Part shown: positions 15,831 to 24,033 of the stretch, piece by piece
How positions within the stretch are numbered: the stretch's first letter is position 1
Layout: each line of letters starts with the position of its first letter
Assembly: GCF_013362995.1 (NCBI RefSeq)
Contig: NZ_JABWDV010000336.1
Span: 1 to 37,269 of the forward strand
Reading direction: 5' to 3'
Source of the DNA: Streptomyces sp. TRM64462
GTDB lineage: Bacteria > Actinomycetota > Actinomycetes > Streptomycetales > Streptomycetaceae
Length of the DNA: 37,269 nt
Made by a program: the position numbers and the translations under genes
Notes under the pieces: generated by a model
Told to the model about the DNA's origin: nothing
The model's database searches: none
Seen by the model: only the letters and a program-made list of their open reading frames with translations

Positions 15831-16493
15831 GTGTCCGTTCTCCTCGAGCAGCCCGCAAGCCTGGTCGCCTACCGCCCGAACAAGCCGACGGCCATGGTCG
15901 TCGTGGCCGACCCGCGCGTCCGCTCCACCGTGACCCGCCACCTGTGGGCGCTCGGAGTGCGTGACGTCATCGAGGCGTCGTCCATCGCGGAGGCCCGTCC
16001 CCGTATCGGCAACCCGCGCGACATCTGTGTCGCCGACGTCCACCTCCCCGACGGCTCCGGTCTCACGCTGCTGTCCGAGACCCGCGCCGCCGGCTGGCCC
16101 AACGGTCTTGCCCTGTCCGCGGCCGACGACATCGGCGCCGTGCGCAACGCGCTCGCGGGCGGCGTCAAGGGCTATGTCGTCACCGGCACCCGTACGAACA
16201 TCGGGCACCCGACCCGCCCGGGCGCCGCGCCCATCGGCTCCGCCGCCGCACGTCTCCACCGCCGCCCCCCGGGTGCCCCGAGCCACCCGGGCGGCTACCG
16301 CGAGCTGTCCGGCCGCGAGGTCGAGGTCCTCCGGCTGGTGGCGGAGGGCCAGTCGAACAAGGCCATCGGCGTCTCGATGGGCCTGTCGGCGCTCACCGTG
16401 AAGTCCCACCTCGCCCGGATCGCCCGCAAGCTGGGCACCGGCGACCGGGCCGGCATGGTCGCGGTCGCGCTCCGTACCGGCATCATCCACTGA
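15831..16493 (+). CDS. Orphan NarL/LuxR-family response regulator
   Basis: This 220-residue protein has an N-terminal receiver domain (about 20-120) and a C-terminal LuxR-type helix-turn-helix (about 157-215, ELSGREVEVLRLVAEG then SALTVKSHLARIARKLG). In the receiver, the likely phosphorylated Asp69 lies in CVADVHLPDGSG and the conserved Lys113 in GGVKGYVV; the usual N-terminal acidic pair is reduced to one residue (VVVADPRV). No histidine kinase gene is in the window, so it is an orphan. The GTG at 15831 has AGGAGG 4 nt upstream, a short spacing. The 258-nt upstream gap contains a less GC-rich patch (about 15680-15730) that may hold its promoter. It is followed by a strong terminator. Confidence 0.88.
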   Translation: MSVLLEQPASLVAYRPNKPTAMVVVADPRVRSTVTRHLWALGVRDVIEASSIAEARPRIGNPRDICVADVHLPDGSGLTLLSETRAAGWPNGLALSAADDIGAVRNALAGGVKGYVVTGTRTNIGHPTRPGAAPIGSAAARLHRRPPGAPSHPGGYRELSGREVEVLRLVAEGQSNKAIGVSMGLSALTVKSHLARIARKLGTGDRAGMVAVALRTGIIH

Positions 16494-16511
16494 CCGTCCC
16501 CCCTCCCGTAC

Positions 16512-16545
16512 GCGCCCGTCGACGGAACGTTCCGTCGACGGGCGC
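16512..16545 (+). terminator. 34-bp perfect palindrome terminator after the response regulator
   Basis: The sequence 16512-16545 is a perfect palindrome centred on AACGTT (16526-16531), so the RNA would form a stem of about 15 bp with a minimal loop. It starts 18 nt after the stop codon. Confidence 0.8.
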
Positions 16546-16559
16546 CTTCCGTTCACGGA

Positions 16560-16565
16560 TACCCT
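16560..16565 (+). promoter_or_regulatory. Leaderless-type -10 TACCCT
   Basis: TACCCT fits TANNNT and lies 6 nt before the GTG at 16572, just after the upstream terminator. No ribosome site is present. Confidence 0.45.
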
Positions 16566-16571
16566 TGACAG

Positions 16572-17882
16572 GTGACCGACGCCCAAGACACCGCAGCAGA
16601 CACACCACTGCGAACCACCGGGGGCGGCCCTCCGGACGACGGCGTCGCAGCCGACGGGGCCCCGCCCCAGGAGCCGACCCCGGAACCGATCCCCTTGCTG
16701 GAGCCCCGCGAGGGCATCCCGCCCGTGGTCGCCGACCCCGAGGCCCTGGCCCGGGTGATCGAGGCCTTCGAGGCCGGCACCGGCCCGGTCGCCGTCGACG
16801 CCGAGCGGGCGTCCGGCTACCGCTACGGACAGCGCGCCTACCTGGTCCAGCTGCGCCGTGAGGGCGCGGGCACGGCGCTGGTCGACCCGGTCGGCTGCCC
16901 GGACCTGTCCGGCCTCGGCGCGGCGCTCGACGGCACCGAGTGGATCCTTCACGCCGCCACCCAGGACCTGCCGTGCCTCCGCGAGATAGGCATGATCCCC
17001 GGCCGGCTGTTCGACACGGAGCTGGCCGGACGGCTCGCGGGCTTCCCGCGGGTCGGCCTCGGCGCCATGGTCGAGTCCGTACTCGGATACGTCCTGGAGA
17101 AGGGCCACTCTGCCGTGGACTGGTCCACGCGCCCGCTGCCCGAACCCTGGCTCCGGTACGCCGCGCTGGACGTCGAGCTGCTCGTCGACCTGCGGGACGC
17201 ACTGGAGAAGGAGCTGGACCGGCAGGGCAAGCTGGAGTGGGCCCACCAGGAGTTCGACGCCATCGCGTCCGCGCCGCCCCCGCCCCCGCGCCAGGACCCC
17301 TGGCGCCGTACGTCCGGGATGCACAAGGTGCGGCGACGCCGCCAGATGGCCGTCGTACGGGAGCTGTGGACCGCCCGTGACCGGATCGCGCAGCGGCGTG
17401 ACGTGTCGCCCGGCAAGGTGCTGAGCGACGCCGCGATCATCGAGGCCGCGCTCGCCCTGCCGCCGAACGCGCAGGTGCTGTCCGGGCTGCCCGGTTTCGG
17501 CGCCCGCATGGGGCGCCGCCAGCTGGAGCAGTGGCAGGCGGCCGTCGACCGGGCGAAGGCGCTGCCGGACACGCAGCTGCCGCAGCCCGGCCAGCCCCTG
17601 ACGGGCCCGCCTCCGCCGCGCGCGTGGGCGGACAAGGACCCGGTGGCGGCGGCCCGGCTGTCGGCGGCCCGCGCGGCGGTGTCGTCGCTCGCCGAGGCGC
17701 TGAACCTGCCGCAGGAGAACCTGATCACGCCCGACACGGTCCGCCGCGTCTGCTGGGAGCCCCCGGCGGACCCGACGCCCGAGTCGGTCGGCGCGGCCCT
17801 CGCCGGCTACGGCGCACGGCCGTGGCAGATCGAACAGGTCACCCCGGACCTGGTGAAGGCCCTGCGCATCACCACGGCCTGA
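16572..17882 (+). CDS. rnd: Ribonuclease D
   Basis: This 436-residue 3'-5' exoribonuclease is implicated in structured RNA/tRNA 3'-end processing. A variable 55-residue acidic, Pro-rich N-terminus precedes the DEDD-type nuclease domain: Asp-x-Glu in VAVDAERASGYRYGQRAYLVQLR (about residue 75), Asp in LHAATQDLPCL, and Tyr-x3-Asp in RYAALDVELLVDL. An HRDC domain (about 250-325, VRELWTARDRIAQRRDVSP then LSGLPGFG) and a further C-terminal helical region follow, as in other actinobacterial RNase D proteins. All catalytic positions are present. The GTG is preceded by a -10 at 6 nt and no Shine-Dalgarno site. It is monocistronic, bounded by terminators on both sides. Confidence 0.9.
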   Translation: MTDAQDTAADTPLRTTGGGPPDDGVAADGAPPQEPTPEPIPLLEPREGIPPVVADPEALARVIEAFEAGTGPVAVDAERASGYRYGQRAYLVQLRREGAGTALVDPVGCPDLSGLGAALDGTEWILHAATQDLPCLREIGMIPGRLFDTELAGRLAGFPRVGLGAMVESVLGYVLEKGHSAVDWSTRPLPEPWLRYAALDVELLVDLRDALEKELDRQGKLEWAHQEFDAIASAPPPPPRQDPWRRTSGMHKVRRRRQMAVVRELWTARDRIAQRRDVSPGKVLSDAAIIEAALALPPNAQVLSGLPGFGARMGRRQLEQWQAAVDRAKALPDTQLPQPGQPLTGPPPPRAWADKDPVAAARLSAARAAVSSLAEALNLPQENLITPDTVRRVCWEPPADPTPESVGAALAGYGARPWQIEQVTPDLVKALRITTA

Positions 17883-17897
17883 TCCACCCGTGCACCT

Positions 17898-17937
17898 GAG
17901 GGGCGCCCCCGTCCGTACGTGGCCGGGGGCGCCCCTC
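17898..17937 (+). terminator. Perfect 14-bp hairpin terminator after rnd
   Basis: GAGGGGCGCCCCCG (17898-17911) pairs perfectly with 17924-17937 around a 12-nt loop, 16 nt after the rnd stop. Confidence 0.85.
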
Positions 17938-18053
17938 GGCACGTCAGCGCGTCGTACCGGCCGGCACACGTGCGCCCGCCCTGTCCGGGACGGCCGGCAG
18001 CGGGTACGGAGTGTGACGTTCAACGCTCCGGGCGGGGGGACTGTGCAGCCTGG

Positions 18054-18070
18054 TTACCCGTAAGTAGCAT
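18054..18070 (+). promoter_or_regulatory. Candidate fadAB promoter with TTACCCGTAA inverted repeat
   Basis: TTACCCGTAA (18054-18063; arms TTAC/GTAA) lies directly before a -10-like TAGCAT (18065-18070). The transcript would have a leader of about 70 nt before the fadA GTG. The overlap suggests repressor control, perhaps by a fatty-acid-responsive TetR or FadR-type regulator (inference). The rest of the gap from 17938 to 18144 shows nothing clear. Confidence 0.35.
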
Positions 18071-18144
18071 GGGGGGAGCAAGCGCACGCTTAGCCGCGTG
18101 CCGCAGCAGTGCAGTGCCATCCCGCACCCTGGAGGAGAGCCATC

Positions 18145-19395
18145 GTGCCTCGTACCGTCAGGGACGTCGTCTTCGTCGACGGCGTCCGCACCCCGTTCGG
18201 CAAGGCGGGCCCGAAGGGCATCTACCACGAGACCCGCGCCGACGATCTCGTCGTGAAGGCCATCCGGGAGCTGCTGCGCCGCAACCCGGCCCTCGACCCG
18301 GCGAAGATCGACGAGGTCGCCATCGCCGCGACCACGCAGATCGGCGACCAGGGCCTGACCATCGGCCGGACCGCCGGCATCCTCGCGGGCCTGCCGCAGT
18401 CCGTGCCCGGCTACTCCATCGACCGTATGTGCGCGGGCGCGCTGACCGCGGTCACCACGACCGCCGGTTCGATCGCCTTCGGCGCGTACGACGCGGTGAT
18501 CGCCGGCGGCGTGGAGCACATGGGCCGCCACCCGATGGGCGAGGGCGTCGACCCGAACCCGCGGTTCGTGTCCGAGAAGCTGGTCGACGAGTCGGCCCTG
18601 TTCATGGGCATGACGGCGGAGAACCTGCACGACCGCTACCCGCAGATCACCAAGCTGCGCGCCGACGAGTACGCCGTGCGCTCGCAGGAGAAGGCCGCCA
18701 AGGCCTACGCCGACGGCAAGATCCAGCAGGACCTGGTGCCGATCTCGGTGCGCCGCACCGCTGCAGTCGATAGCGGCTCCGCCGCGGGGTCGGCCGGTGA
18801 GACGGGCTGGGGCCTGGTCACCGCCGACGAGCCGATGCGCCCGGGCACCACGCTGGAGAACCTGGCCGGCCTGAAGACGCCGTTCCGCGTCCACGGCCGC
18901 GTCACCGCCGGTAACGCCGCGGGCCTCAACGACGGCGCCACCGCGTCGATCATCGCGTCCGAGGACTTCGCCCGCGAGAACGGCCTGCCGGTCAAGATGC
19001 GCCTCGTCTCGTACGCCTTCGCGGGCGTCGAGCCGGAGGTCATGGGCTACGGCCCGATCCCGGCCACCGAGAAGGCCCTCGCCCAGGCGGGCCTGACCAT
19101 CGGCGACATCGGCCTGTTCGAGATCAACGAGGCGTTCGCCGTCCAGGTCCTCGCCTTCCTCGACCACTACGGCATCGCCGACGACGACGCGCGCGTCAAC
19201 CAGTACGGCGGCGCGATCGCCTACGGTCACCCGCTGGCCTCCTCCGGTGTCCGTCTGATGACCCAGCTGGCCCGCCAGTTCGAGGAGCAGCCGGAGGTCC
19301 GCTACGGCCTCACCACCATGTGCGTCGGCTTCGGCATGGGCGCCACGGTCATCTGGGAGAACCCGAACCACAAGGACGCCGGAGGCAGCAAGTGA
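18145..19395 (+). CDS. fadA: Acetyl-CoA acyltransferase (thiolase), FadA-type
   Basis: This 416-residue thiolase has its nucleophilic Cys in YSIDRMCAGALTAV, the catalytic His in YGGAIAYGHPLASSG and the second Cys in LTTMCVGFGMG. It catalyses the final thiolytic step of beta-oxidation, releasing acetyl-CoA. GGAGGAGAG, 5 nt before the GTG, is a strong ribosome site. The stop overlaps the fadB start by 4 nt (GTGA), so the two are translationally coupled and probably form the FadAB complex. A short Ala/Ser/Gly-rich stretch (AAVDSGSAAGSA, about residues 207-218) looks longer than in homologues I remember; its codons (for example GAT AGC) differ from the surroundings. Confidence 0.93.
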   Translation: MPRTVRDVVFVDGVRTPFGKAGPKGIYHETRADDLVVKAIRELLRRNPALDPAKIDEVAIAATTQIGDQGLTIGRTAGILAGLPQSVPGYSIDRMCAGALTAVTTTAGSIAFGAYDAVIAGGVEHMGRHPMGEGVDPNPRFVSEKLVDESALFMGMTAENLHDRYPQITKLRADEYAVRSQEKAAKAYADGKIQQDLVPISVRRTAAVDSGSAAGSAGETGWGLVTADEPMRPGTTLENLAGLKTPFRVHGRVTAGNAAGLNDGATASIIASEDFARENGLPVKMRLVSYAFAGVEPEVMGYGPIPATEKALAQAGLTIGDIGLFEINEAFAVQVLAFLDHYGIADDDARVNQYGGAIAYGHPLASSGVRLMTQLARQFEEQPEVRYGLTTMCVGFGMGATVIWENPNHKDAGGSK

Positions 19396-21521
19396 GCACC
19401 ACCGCTGAGCTTTTGAAGGGTGCGGCCGAGCTGTTCCCCGACGAGGTCGTCACGCAGGCGCACGTACGCCACTTCGACCTGCCGTTCGGCGCGGGCAGGT
19501 TCGCGCTGATCACGCTGGACAACGGCTTCGACCACACCAAGCCGACCACCTTCGGGCCGCAGTCGCTCGCCAACCTGAACGCGGCGATCGACCAGGTCGA
19601 GAAGGAGGCCGCCGAGGGCTCCATCGCCGGTGTCGGCCTCACCGGCAAGCCGTTCATCTTCGCGGTCGGCGCCGACCTCAAGGGCGTCGAGCTGCTGAAG
19701 CGCCACGAGGACGCGCTGGCCATCGGCAAGGGCGGCCACGACGTCTTCAAGCGTCTCTCCGCGCTGGCCGTGCCCACCTTCGCGTACTACAACGGCGCGG
19801 CGATGGGCGGCGGCGTCGAGGCCGGTCTGCACTGCACCTACCGCACCGTGTCGAAGGCCGTGCCGGCCTTCTCGCTGCCCGAGGTGTTCCTGGGCCTGGT
19901 CCCGGGCTGGGGCGGCTGCACGATCCTGCCGAACCTGATCGGCGCCGACCGCGCGGTCTCGGTGATCATCGAGAACTCGCTCAACCAGAACAAGCAGCTC
20001 AAGGGCAAGCAGGTCTTCGAGCTCGGTATCGCCGACGCGATCTTCGAGGGCGCGGACTTCCTGGAGCAGTCGCTGCTGTGGACCGCGCAGGTCCTCAAGG
20101 GCGACATCACCGTCGAGCGTCCCGAGGTGGACCGCGGTGAGGCGTGGGACGCCGCCGTGGCCCGCGGCCGGTTCATCGCGGACGGCAAGGTGCACGGCGC
20201 CGCCCCGGCCGCCTACCGGGCCCTCGACATCATCGAGGCCGCCAAGGACGGCGACCTGCAGAAGGGCTTCGACGCCGAGGACCAGGCCCTCGCGGACCTG
20301 ATCATGGGTGGCGAGCTGCGCTCCGGCATCTACGCCTTCAACCTGGTGCAGAAGCGCGCCAAGCGCCCCGCCGGTGCCCCGGACAAGAACCTGGCCCGCC
20401 CGGTCACCAAGGTCGGTGTCGTCGGCGCCGGTCTGATGGCCTCGCAGCTGGCGCTGCTGTTCCTGCGCCGCCTGGAGGTCCCGGTCGTCCTCACGGACAT
20501 CGACCAGGAGCGCGTCGACAAGGGTGTGGGCTACGTCCACGCCGAGATCGACAAGCTGCTCGGCAAGGGCCGGATCAACCAGGACAAGGCCAACCGCCTC
20601 AAGGCGCTGGTCACCGGTGTCCTGGACAAGGCCGAGGGCTTCGCGGACGCGGACTTCATCATCGAGGCCGTGTTCGAGGAGATGTCGGTCAAGCAGAAGG
20701 TGTTCGCGGAGGTCGAGGCCGTCGCCCCGGCGCACGCGATCCTCGCGACCAACACCTCGTCGCTGTCGGTCACCGAGATGGCGTCGAAGCTTCAGCACCC
20801 GGAGCGGGTCGTCGGCTTCCACTTCTTCAACCCGGTCGCGATCCTCCCGCTCCTGGAGATCGTCCGCGGCGAGCAGACGGACGACGCGTCCCTCGCCACC
20901 GCCTTCGGTGTCGCGAAGAAGCTGAAGAAGACCGCGGTGCTGGTGAAGGACGCCCCGGCGTTCGTCGTCAACCGCATCCTGACGCGCTTCATGGGCGAGA
21001 TCCAGAACGTCATCGACGAGGGCACCCCGGTCGAGACGGCCGAGAAGGCCGTCGAGCCGCTGGGCCTGCCGATGTCGCCGCTGGTCCTCCTTGAGCTGGT
21101 CGGCCCGGCCATCGGTCTGCACGTGTCGGAGACCCTGAACCGCTCCTTCCCGGACCGCTTCAAGGTGTCCCCGAACCTCAAGGCGGTCGTCGAGGCCGGC
21201 AAGCGCGGCTTCTACGTCTACGACAGCGGCAAGCCGGAGCTGGACCCGGAGGTCGCCGCGCTGCTGAAGCAGGGCGACACCGTCCTCACCGAGGAGCAGG
21301 TCCGCGCCCGCGTCCTGGACGCGGTGGCGCAGGAGATCGGCCTGATGCTGGACGAGGGCGTCGTGGCGGAGGCACAGGACATCGACCTGTGCCTGATCAC
21401 CGGCGCCGGCTGGCCCTTCCACCTGGGCGGCATCACGCCGTACCTGGACCGCGAGGGCGTGTCGGAGCGCGTGAACGGCAAGCCGTTCCTGCAGCCGGGC
21501 GTCGCGAGCGTGCCCGCGTAG
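19392..21521 (+). CDS. fadB: FadB-type multifunctional enoyl-CoA hydratase / 3-hydroxyacyl-CoA dehydrogenase
   Basis: This 709-residue fusion performs the second and third steps of beta-oxidation. The N-terminal crotonase domain (about 1-200) has oxyanion-hole segments FAVGADLKGVELL and YYNGAAMGGGVEAGLH, with a catalytic Glu in SLPEVFLGLVPGWGG. After a linker, the NAD-binding domain starts at about residue 335 (KVGVVGAGLMASQLALLFL), with ILATNTSSLSVTEMA and GFHFFNPVAILPLLEIV (catalytic His and dyad partner). Two C-terminal dehydrogenase domains follow. The GTG overlaps the fadA stop by 4 nt and has GGAGG 6 nt upstream. The order fadA-fadB and the overlap indicate one operon ending at the 17-bp hairpin. 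Confidence 0.93.
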   Translation: MSTTAELLKGAAELFPDEVVTQAHVRHFDLPFGAGRFALITLDNGFDHTKPTTFGPQSLANLNAAIDQVEKEAAEGSIAGVGLTGKPFIFAVGADLKGVELLKRHEDALAIGKGGHDVFKRLSALAVPTFAYYNGAAMGGGVEAGLHCTYRTVSKAVPAFSLPEVFLGLVPGWGGCTILPNLIGADRAVSVIIENSLNQNKQLKGKQVFELGIADAIFEGADFLEQSLLWTAQVLKGDITVERPEVDRGEAWDAAVARGRFIADGKVHGAAPAAYRALDIIEAAKDGDLQKGFDAEDQALADLIMGGELRSGIYAFNLVQKRAKRPAGAPDKNLARPVTKVGVVGAGLMASQLALLFLRRLEVPVVLTDIDQERVDKGVGYVHAEIDKLLGKGRINQDKANRLKALVTGVLDKAEGFADADFIIEAVFEEMSVKQKVFAEVEAVAPAHAILATNTSSLSVTEMASKLQHPERVVGFHFFNPVAILPLLEIVRGEQTDDASLATAFGVAKKLKKTAVLVKDAPAFVVNRILTRFMGEIQNVIDEGTPVETAEKAVEPLGLPMSPLVLLELVGPAIGLHVSETLNRSFPDRFKVSPNLKAVVEAGKRGFYVYDSGKPELDPEVAALLKQGDTVLTEEQVRARVLDAVAQEIGLMLDEGVVAEAQDIDLCLITGAGWPFHLGGITPYLDREGVSERVNGKPFLQPGVASVPA

Positions 21522-21537
21522 CGGCTGCTGCATACGG

Positions 21538-21576
21538 CGACGGGCCGTACGGGATGTCCTCCCGTACGGCCCGTCG
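21538..21576. terminator. 17-bp hairpin terminator between convergent fadB and recQ
   Basis: The arms 21538-21554 and 21560-21576 pair perfectly around a 5-nt loop. With convergent genes on either side it is probably bidirectional. Confidence 0.85.
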
Positions 21577-21594
21577 GCCGTTTCGGGGGGCTCC

Positions 21595-23445
21595 TCAGTC
21601 CTCGGCGAGAGCGTCCAGGATCTGTTGGCCGTACTTGGCCAGTTTGTTCTCGCCCACGCCGCTGATGCCGCCCAGCTCGGCGAGGGTCGCGGGCGGGGCC
21701 GCGGCGATCTCGCGCAGGGTCGCGTCGTGGAAGATGACGTACGCCGGGACGCCCTGCTCCTTGGCCGTCGCGGCCCGCCAGGCGCGCAGCCGCTCGAAGA
21801 CCGGCAGGGCACCCTCGGGCAGGTCCACGGGGGCGGCCTTCTTCTTCCCCGAACCGCTCTTGGACGCCCGGGCGGGCTTCTCCGGCTCGGTGCGCAGCAG
21901 CACCTGGCGACGGCCGCCGAGCACCTCGGCCGACTCGTCGGTGAGAAACAGGGTGTTGTACTCGCCCTGGACGGAGAGCAGCCCCTGCGCCAGCAACTGG
22001 CGGGCCACGCCCCGCCACTGGGCCTCCGTCAGGTCCGTGCCGATCCCGAAGACGCTCAGCGCGTCGTGGTCGAAGCGGAGGACCTTGGGGGTCTTGCGGC
22101 CGAGGAGGATGTCGACGATCTGCCCCACGCCGAACGACTGGTTGCGCTCCCGCTTGAGCCGGACGACGGTCGACAGGAACTTCTGGGCGGCGATCGTGCC
22201 GTCCCACGACTTCGGCGGGGTCAGGCACGTGTCGCAGTTGCCGCAGGGGGCGCTGTCCTGCCCGAAGTAGGCGAGGAGCTGGACGCGCCGGCATTCGACG
22301 GTCTCGCACAGGGCCAGCATGGCGTCGAGGTGCGCGGCGAGCCGGCGGCGGTGGTCCTCGTCGCCCTCGCTCGTGTCGATCATGCGGCGCTGCTGCACGA
22401 CGTCGTTCAGCCCGTACGCCAGCCACGCCGTCGACGGCAGTCCGTCACGGCCGGCGCGGCCGGTCTCCTGGTAGTAGCCCTCGACGGACTTCGGCAGGTC
22501 GAGGTGGGCGACGAACCGGACGTCCGGCTTGTCGATGCCCATGCCGAACGCGATGGTCGCGACGACCACCAGGCCGTCCTCGCGGAGGAACCGCGCCTGG
22601 TTCTCGGCGCGCGTGCGGGCGTCGAGGCCGGCGTGGTACGGCACGGCTTCGATGCCGTTCTCGACGAGGAACGCCGCCGTCTTCTCGACGGATGCCCGGG
22701 ACAGGCAGTACACGATGCCCGCGTCGCCCTCGTGCTCGTCCTTCAGGAGGGCGAGGAGCTGCTTCTTCGGCTCGTTCTTGGGCGCGATGCGGTACTGGAT
22801 GTTGGGCCGGTCGAAGCTCGCGACGAAGTGGCGGGCGTCCTGGAGGTTCAGCCGGGCGGCGATCTCCGCGTGCGTGGCCCGCGTGGCGGTCGCCGTGAGG
22901 GCGATCCGGGGCACGTCGGGCCAGCGCTCGTGGAGCTGGGACAGCTGGAGGTAGTCCGGCCGGAAGTCGTGGCCCCATTGGGCGACGCAGTGCGCCTCGT
23001 CGATCGCGAACAGCGAGATCGTGCCGCGCTCCAGGAGCCGCAGCGTCGACTCCACGCGCAGCCGCTCGGGCGCGAGGTAGAGCAGGTCGAGCTCCCCCGC
23101 CGCGAACTCGGCCTCCACGAGCCGGCGCTCGTCGAGATCCTGCGTCGAGTTGAGGAACCCGGCCCGCACGCCGAGCGCCCGCAGGGCGTCGACCTGGTCC
23201 TGCATGAGCGCGATGAGGGGCGAGACGACCACGCCGACGCCTGGGCGTACGAGCGCGGGGATCTGGTAGCAGAGCGACTTGCCGCCACCGGTCGGCATCA
23301 GGACGAGCGCGTCACCGCCGCCTATGACCTGCTCGATGATCTCCCGCTGCTGCCCGCGGAACGAGTCGTAGCCGAAGACCCGGCCCAGGACCTCCAGGGC
23401 GCGGTCGGCGTCGGATGCATCGGGTGCATGCGGTGGCGAAGTCAT
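21595..23445 (-). CDS. recQ: ATP-dependent DNA helicase RecQ
   Basis: This 616-residue RecQ helicase unwinds forks and recombination intermediates 3'-5'. It has Walker A ([16 protein letters not shown]), the DEAH box ([20 protein letters not shown]), motif III ([11 protein letters not shown]), motif V/VI ([14 protein letters not shown] and [10 protein letters not shown]), and a four-Cys zinc site ([16 protein letters not shown] through CGNCDTC). A winged-helix RQC region and a C-terminal HRDC domain (about 540-616, [17 protein letters not shown] through [18 protein letters not shown]) follow. The domain set is complete. The ATG at 23445 has no Shine-Dalgarno site and a -10 TACTAT 6 nt upstream, so it is probably leaderless. 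It diverges from the NYN gene. Confidence 0.96.
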   Translation of the reverse strand: MTSPPHAPDASDADRALEVLGRVFGYDSFRGQQREIIEQVIGGGDALVLMPTGGGKSLCYQIPALVRPGVGVVVSPLIALMQDQVDALRALGVRAGFLNSTQDLDERRLVEAEFAAGELDLLYLAPERLRVESTLRLLERGTISLFAIDEAHCVAQWGHDFRPDYLQLSQLHERWPDVPRIALTATATRATHAEIAARLNLQDARHFVASFDRPNIQYRIAPKNEPKKQLLALLKDEHEGDAGIVYCLSRASVEKTAAFLVENGIEAVPYHAGLDARTRAENQARFLREDGLVVVATIAFGMGIDKPDVRFVAHLDLPKSVEGYYQETGRAGRDGLPSTAWLAYGLNDVVQQRRMIDTSEGDEDHRRRLAAHLDAMLALCETVECRRVQLLAYFGQDSAPCGNCDTCLTPPKSWDGTIAAQKFLSTVVRLKRERNQSFGVGQIVDILLGRKTPKVLRFDHDALSVFGIGTDLTEAQWRGVARQLLAQGLLSVQGEYNTLFLTDESAEVLGGRRQVLLRTEPEKPARASKSGSGKKKAAPVDLPEGALPVFERLRAWRAATAKEQGVPAYVIFHDATLREIAAAPPATLAELGGISGVGENKLAKYGQQILDALAED

Positions 23446-23451
23446 TCGGCA

Positions 23452-23497
23452 ATAGTACGAGCGCCCGCGCGACCCACCGCCGGTCTGTGGATAACCT
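23452..23497. promoter_or_regulatory. Divergent leaderless-type promoters of recQ and the NYN gene
   Basis: For recQ, TACTAT on the minus strand (plus coordinates 23452-23457) is 6 nt from the ATG at 23445. For the NYN gene, TAACCT (23492-23497) is 7 nt from the ATG at 23505. The start points are 60 bp apart and the expected -35 zones (about 23469-23480) overlap. Confidence 0.5.
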
Positions 23498-23504
23498 GAC
23501 GGCC

Positions 23505-23888
23505 ATGACGTCCCCCCTGCTGATCGTCGACGCCGCGAACGTCGTCGGCTCGGTGCCGGACGGCTGGTGGCGCGACCGCCGGGCCGCCGCCGAGCGCCTG
23601 CGCGACCACCTCGCCCCGTACGCAGCGGCCGGCGTGCCCGGGGTGCTGGCGGGTCCCGTCGACATCGTCCTGGTGGTCGAGGGGCAGGCGCGGGGTGTGG
23701 AGCCCGTCGAGGGCGTACGGGTGGTGTCCGCGCCCGGCAGCGGCGACGACACGATCACGGAGCTGGCCCGGGAGGCGGCGGCCGCGGACCGCCGCTGCGT
23801 GGTCGTGACGGCCGACCGCGAGCTGCGCCGCCGCGTCACCGCCCACGGCGCGGACTGCGCGGGCCCCCGCACGGTACGCTCCGTCTAG
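23505..23888 (+). CDS. NYN/PIN-like domain protein, putative ribonuclease
   Basis: This 127-residue protein has the acidic pattern of NYN/PIN-type metal-dependent nucleases: Asp in [18 protein letters not shown] near the N-terminus, an Asp pair in [11 protein letters not shown], and Asp in [13 protein letters not shown] near the C-terminus. These would hold the catalytic metal. Streptomyces databases often call this an NTP-binding protein. The NYN reading is by motif only, and the RNA target is unknown. The ATG start is set by TAACCT 7 nt upstream; no ribosome site is present. It is head-to-head with recQ, which may hint at a shared DNA or RNA maintenance role, and is followed by three hairpins in a row. 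Confidence 0.72.
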   Translation: MTSPLLIVDAANVVGSVPDGWWRDRRAAAERLRDHLAPYAAAGVPGVLAGPVDIVLVVEGQARGVEPVEGVRVVSAPGSGDDTITELAREAAAADRRCVVVTADRELRRRVTAHGADCAGPRTVRSV

Positions 23889-23900
23889 GCCGAGCCAGAC

Positions 23901-23919
23901 CTGGGGGCTCCGCCCCCAG
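23901..23919 (+). terminator. 8-bp GC hairpin terminator after the NYN gene
   Basis: CTGGGGGC (23901-23908) pairs with 23912-23919 around a 3-nt loop, 12 nt after the stop. Confidence 0.65.
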
Positions 23920-23950
23920 ACCCCCGTATCACGCCTGAACGGCGTTCGTC

Positions 23951-23995
23951 CTCAATCGCCGGACGGGCTCACATCGAGCCCCTCCGGCGATTGAG
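23951..23995. repeat. Long near-perfect hairpin of the dispersed Streptomyces 'CTCAATCGCCGGA' type
   Basis: CTCAATCGCCGGA (23951-23963) pairs with 23983-23995. A single C-C mismatch and a further 6-bp stem (GGGCTC 23965-23970 with 23976-23981) close a 5-nt loop. From memory, this sequence type recurs between genes in many Streptomyces genomes. Its role, whether transcript end or mobile repeat, is not known to me. Confidence 0.65.
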
Positions 23996-24004
23996 GAGCG
24001 GGGG

Positions 24005-24025
24005 TTCGGGGGCAGAGCCCCCGAA
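24005..24025 (-). terminator. 9-bp hairpin terminator downstream of dxs
   Basis: TTCGGGGGC (24005-24013) pairs with 24017-24025 around a 3-nt loop, 8 nt past the dxs stop. It belongs to the 28-bp block 23996-24023 that is also found at 13631-13658. Confidence 0.75.
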
Positions 24026-24033
24026 TCAGGAAA

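Noticed and set aside
19302..21812. An 836-codon minus-strand open frame opposite fadA/fadB
   Set aside because: It is antisense to clear beta-oxidation domains and its translation (repeated Leu/Val/Arg/Asp runs) matches nothing.
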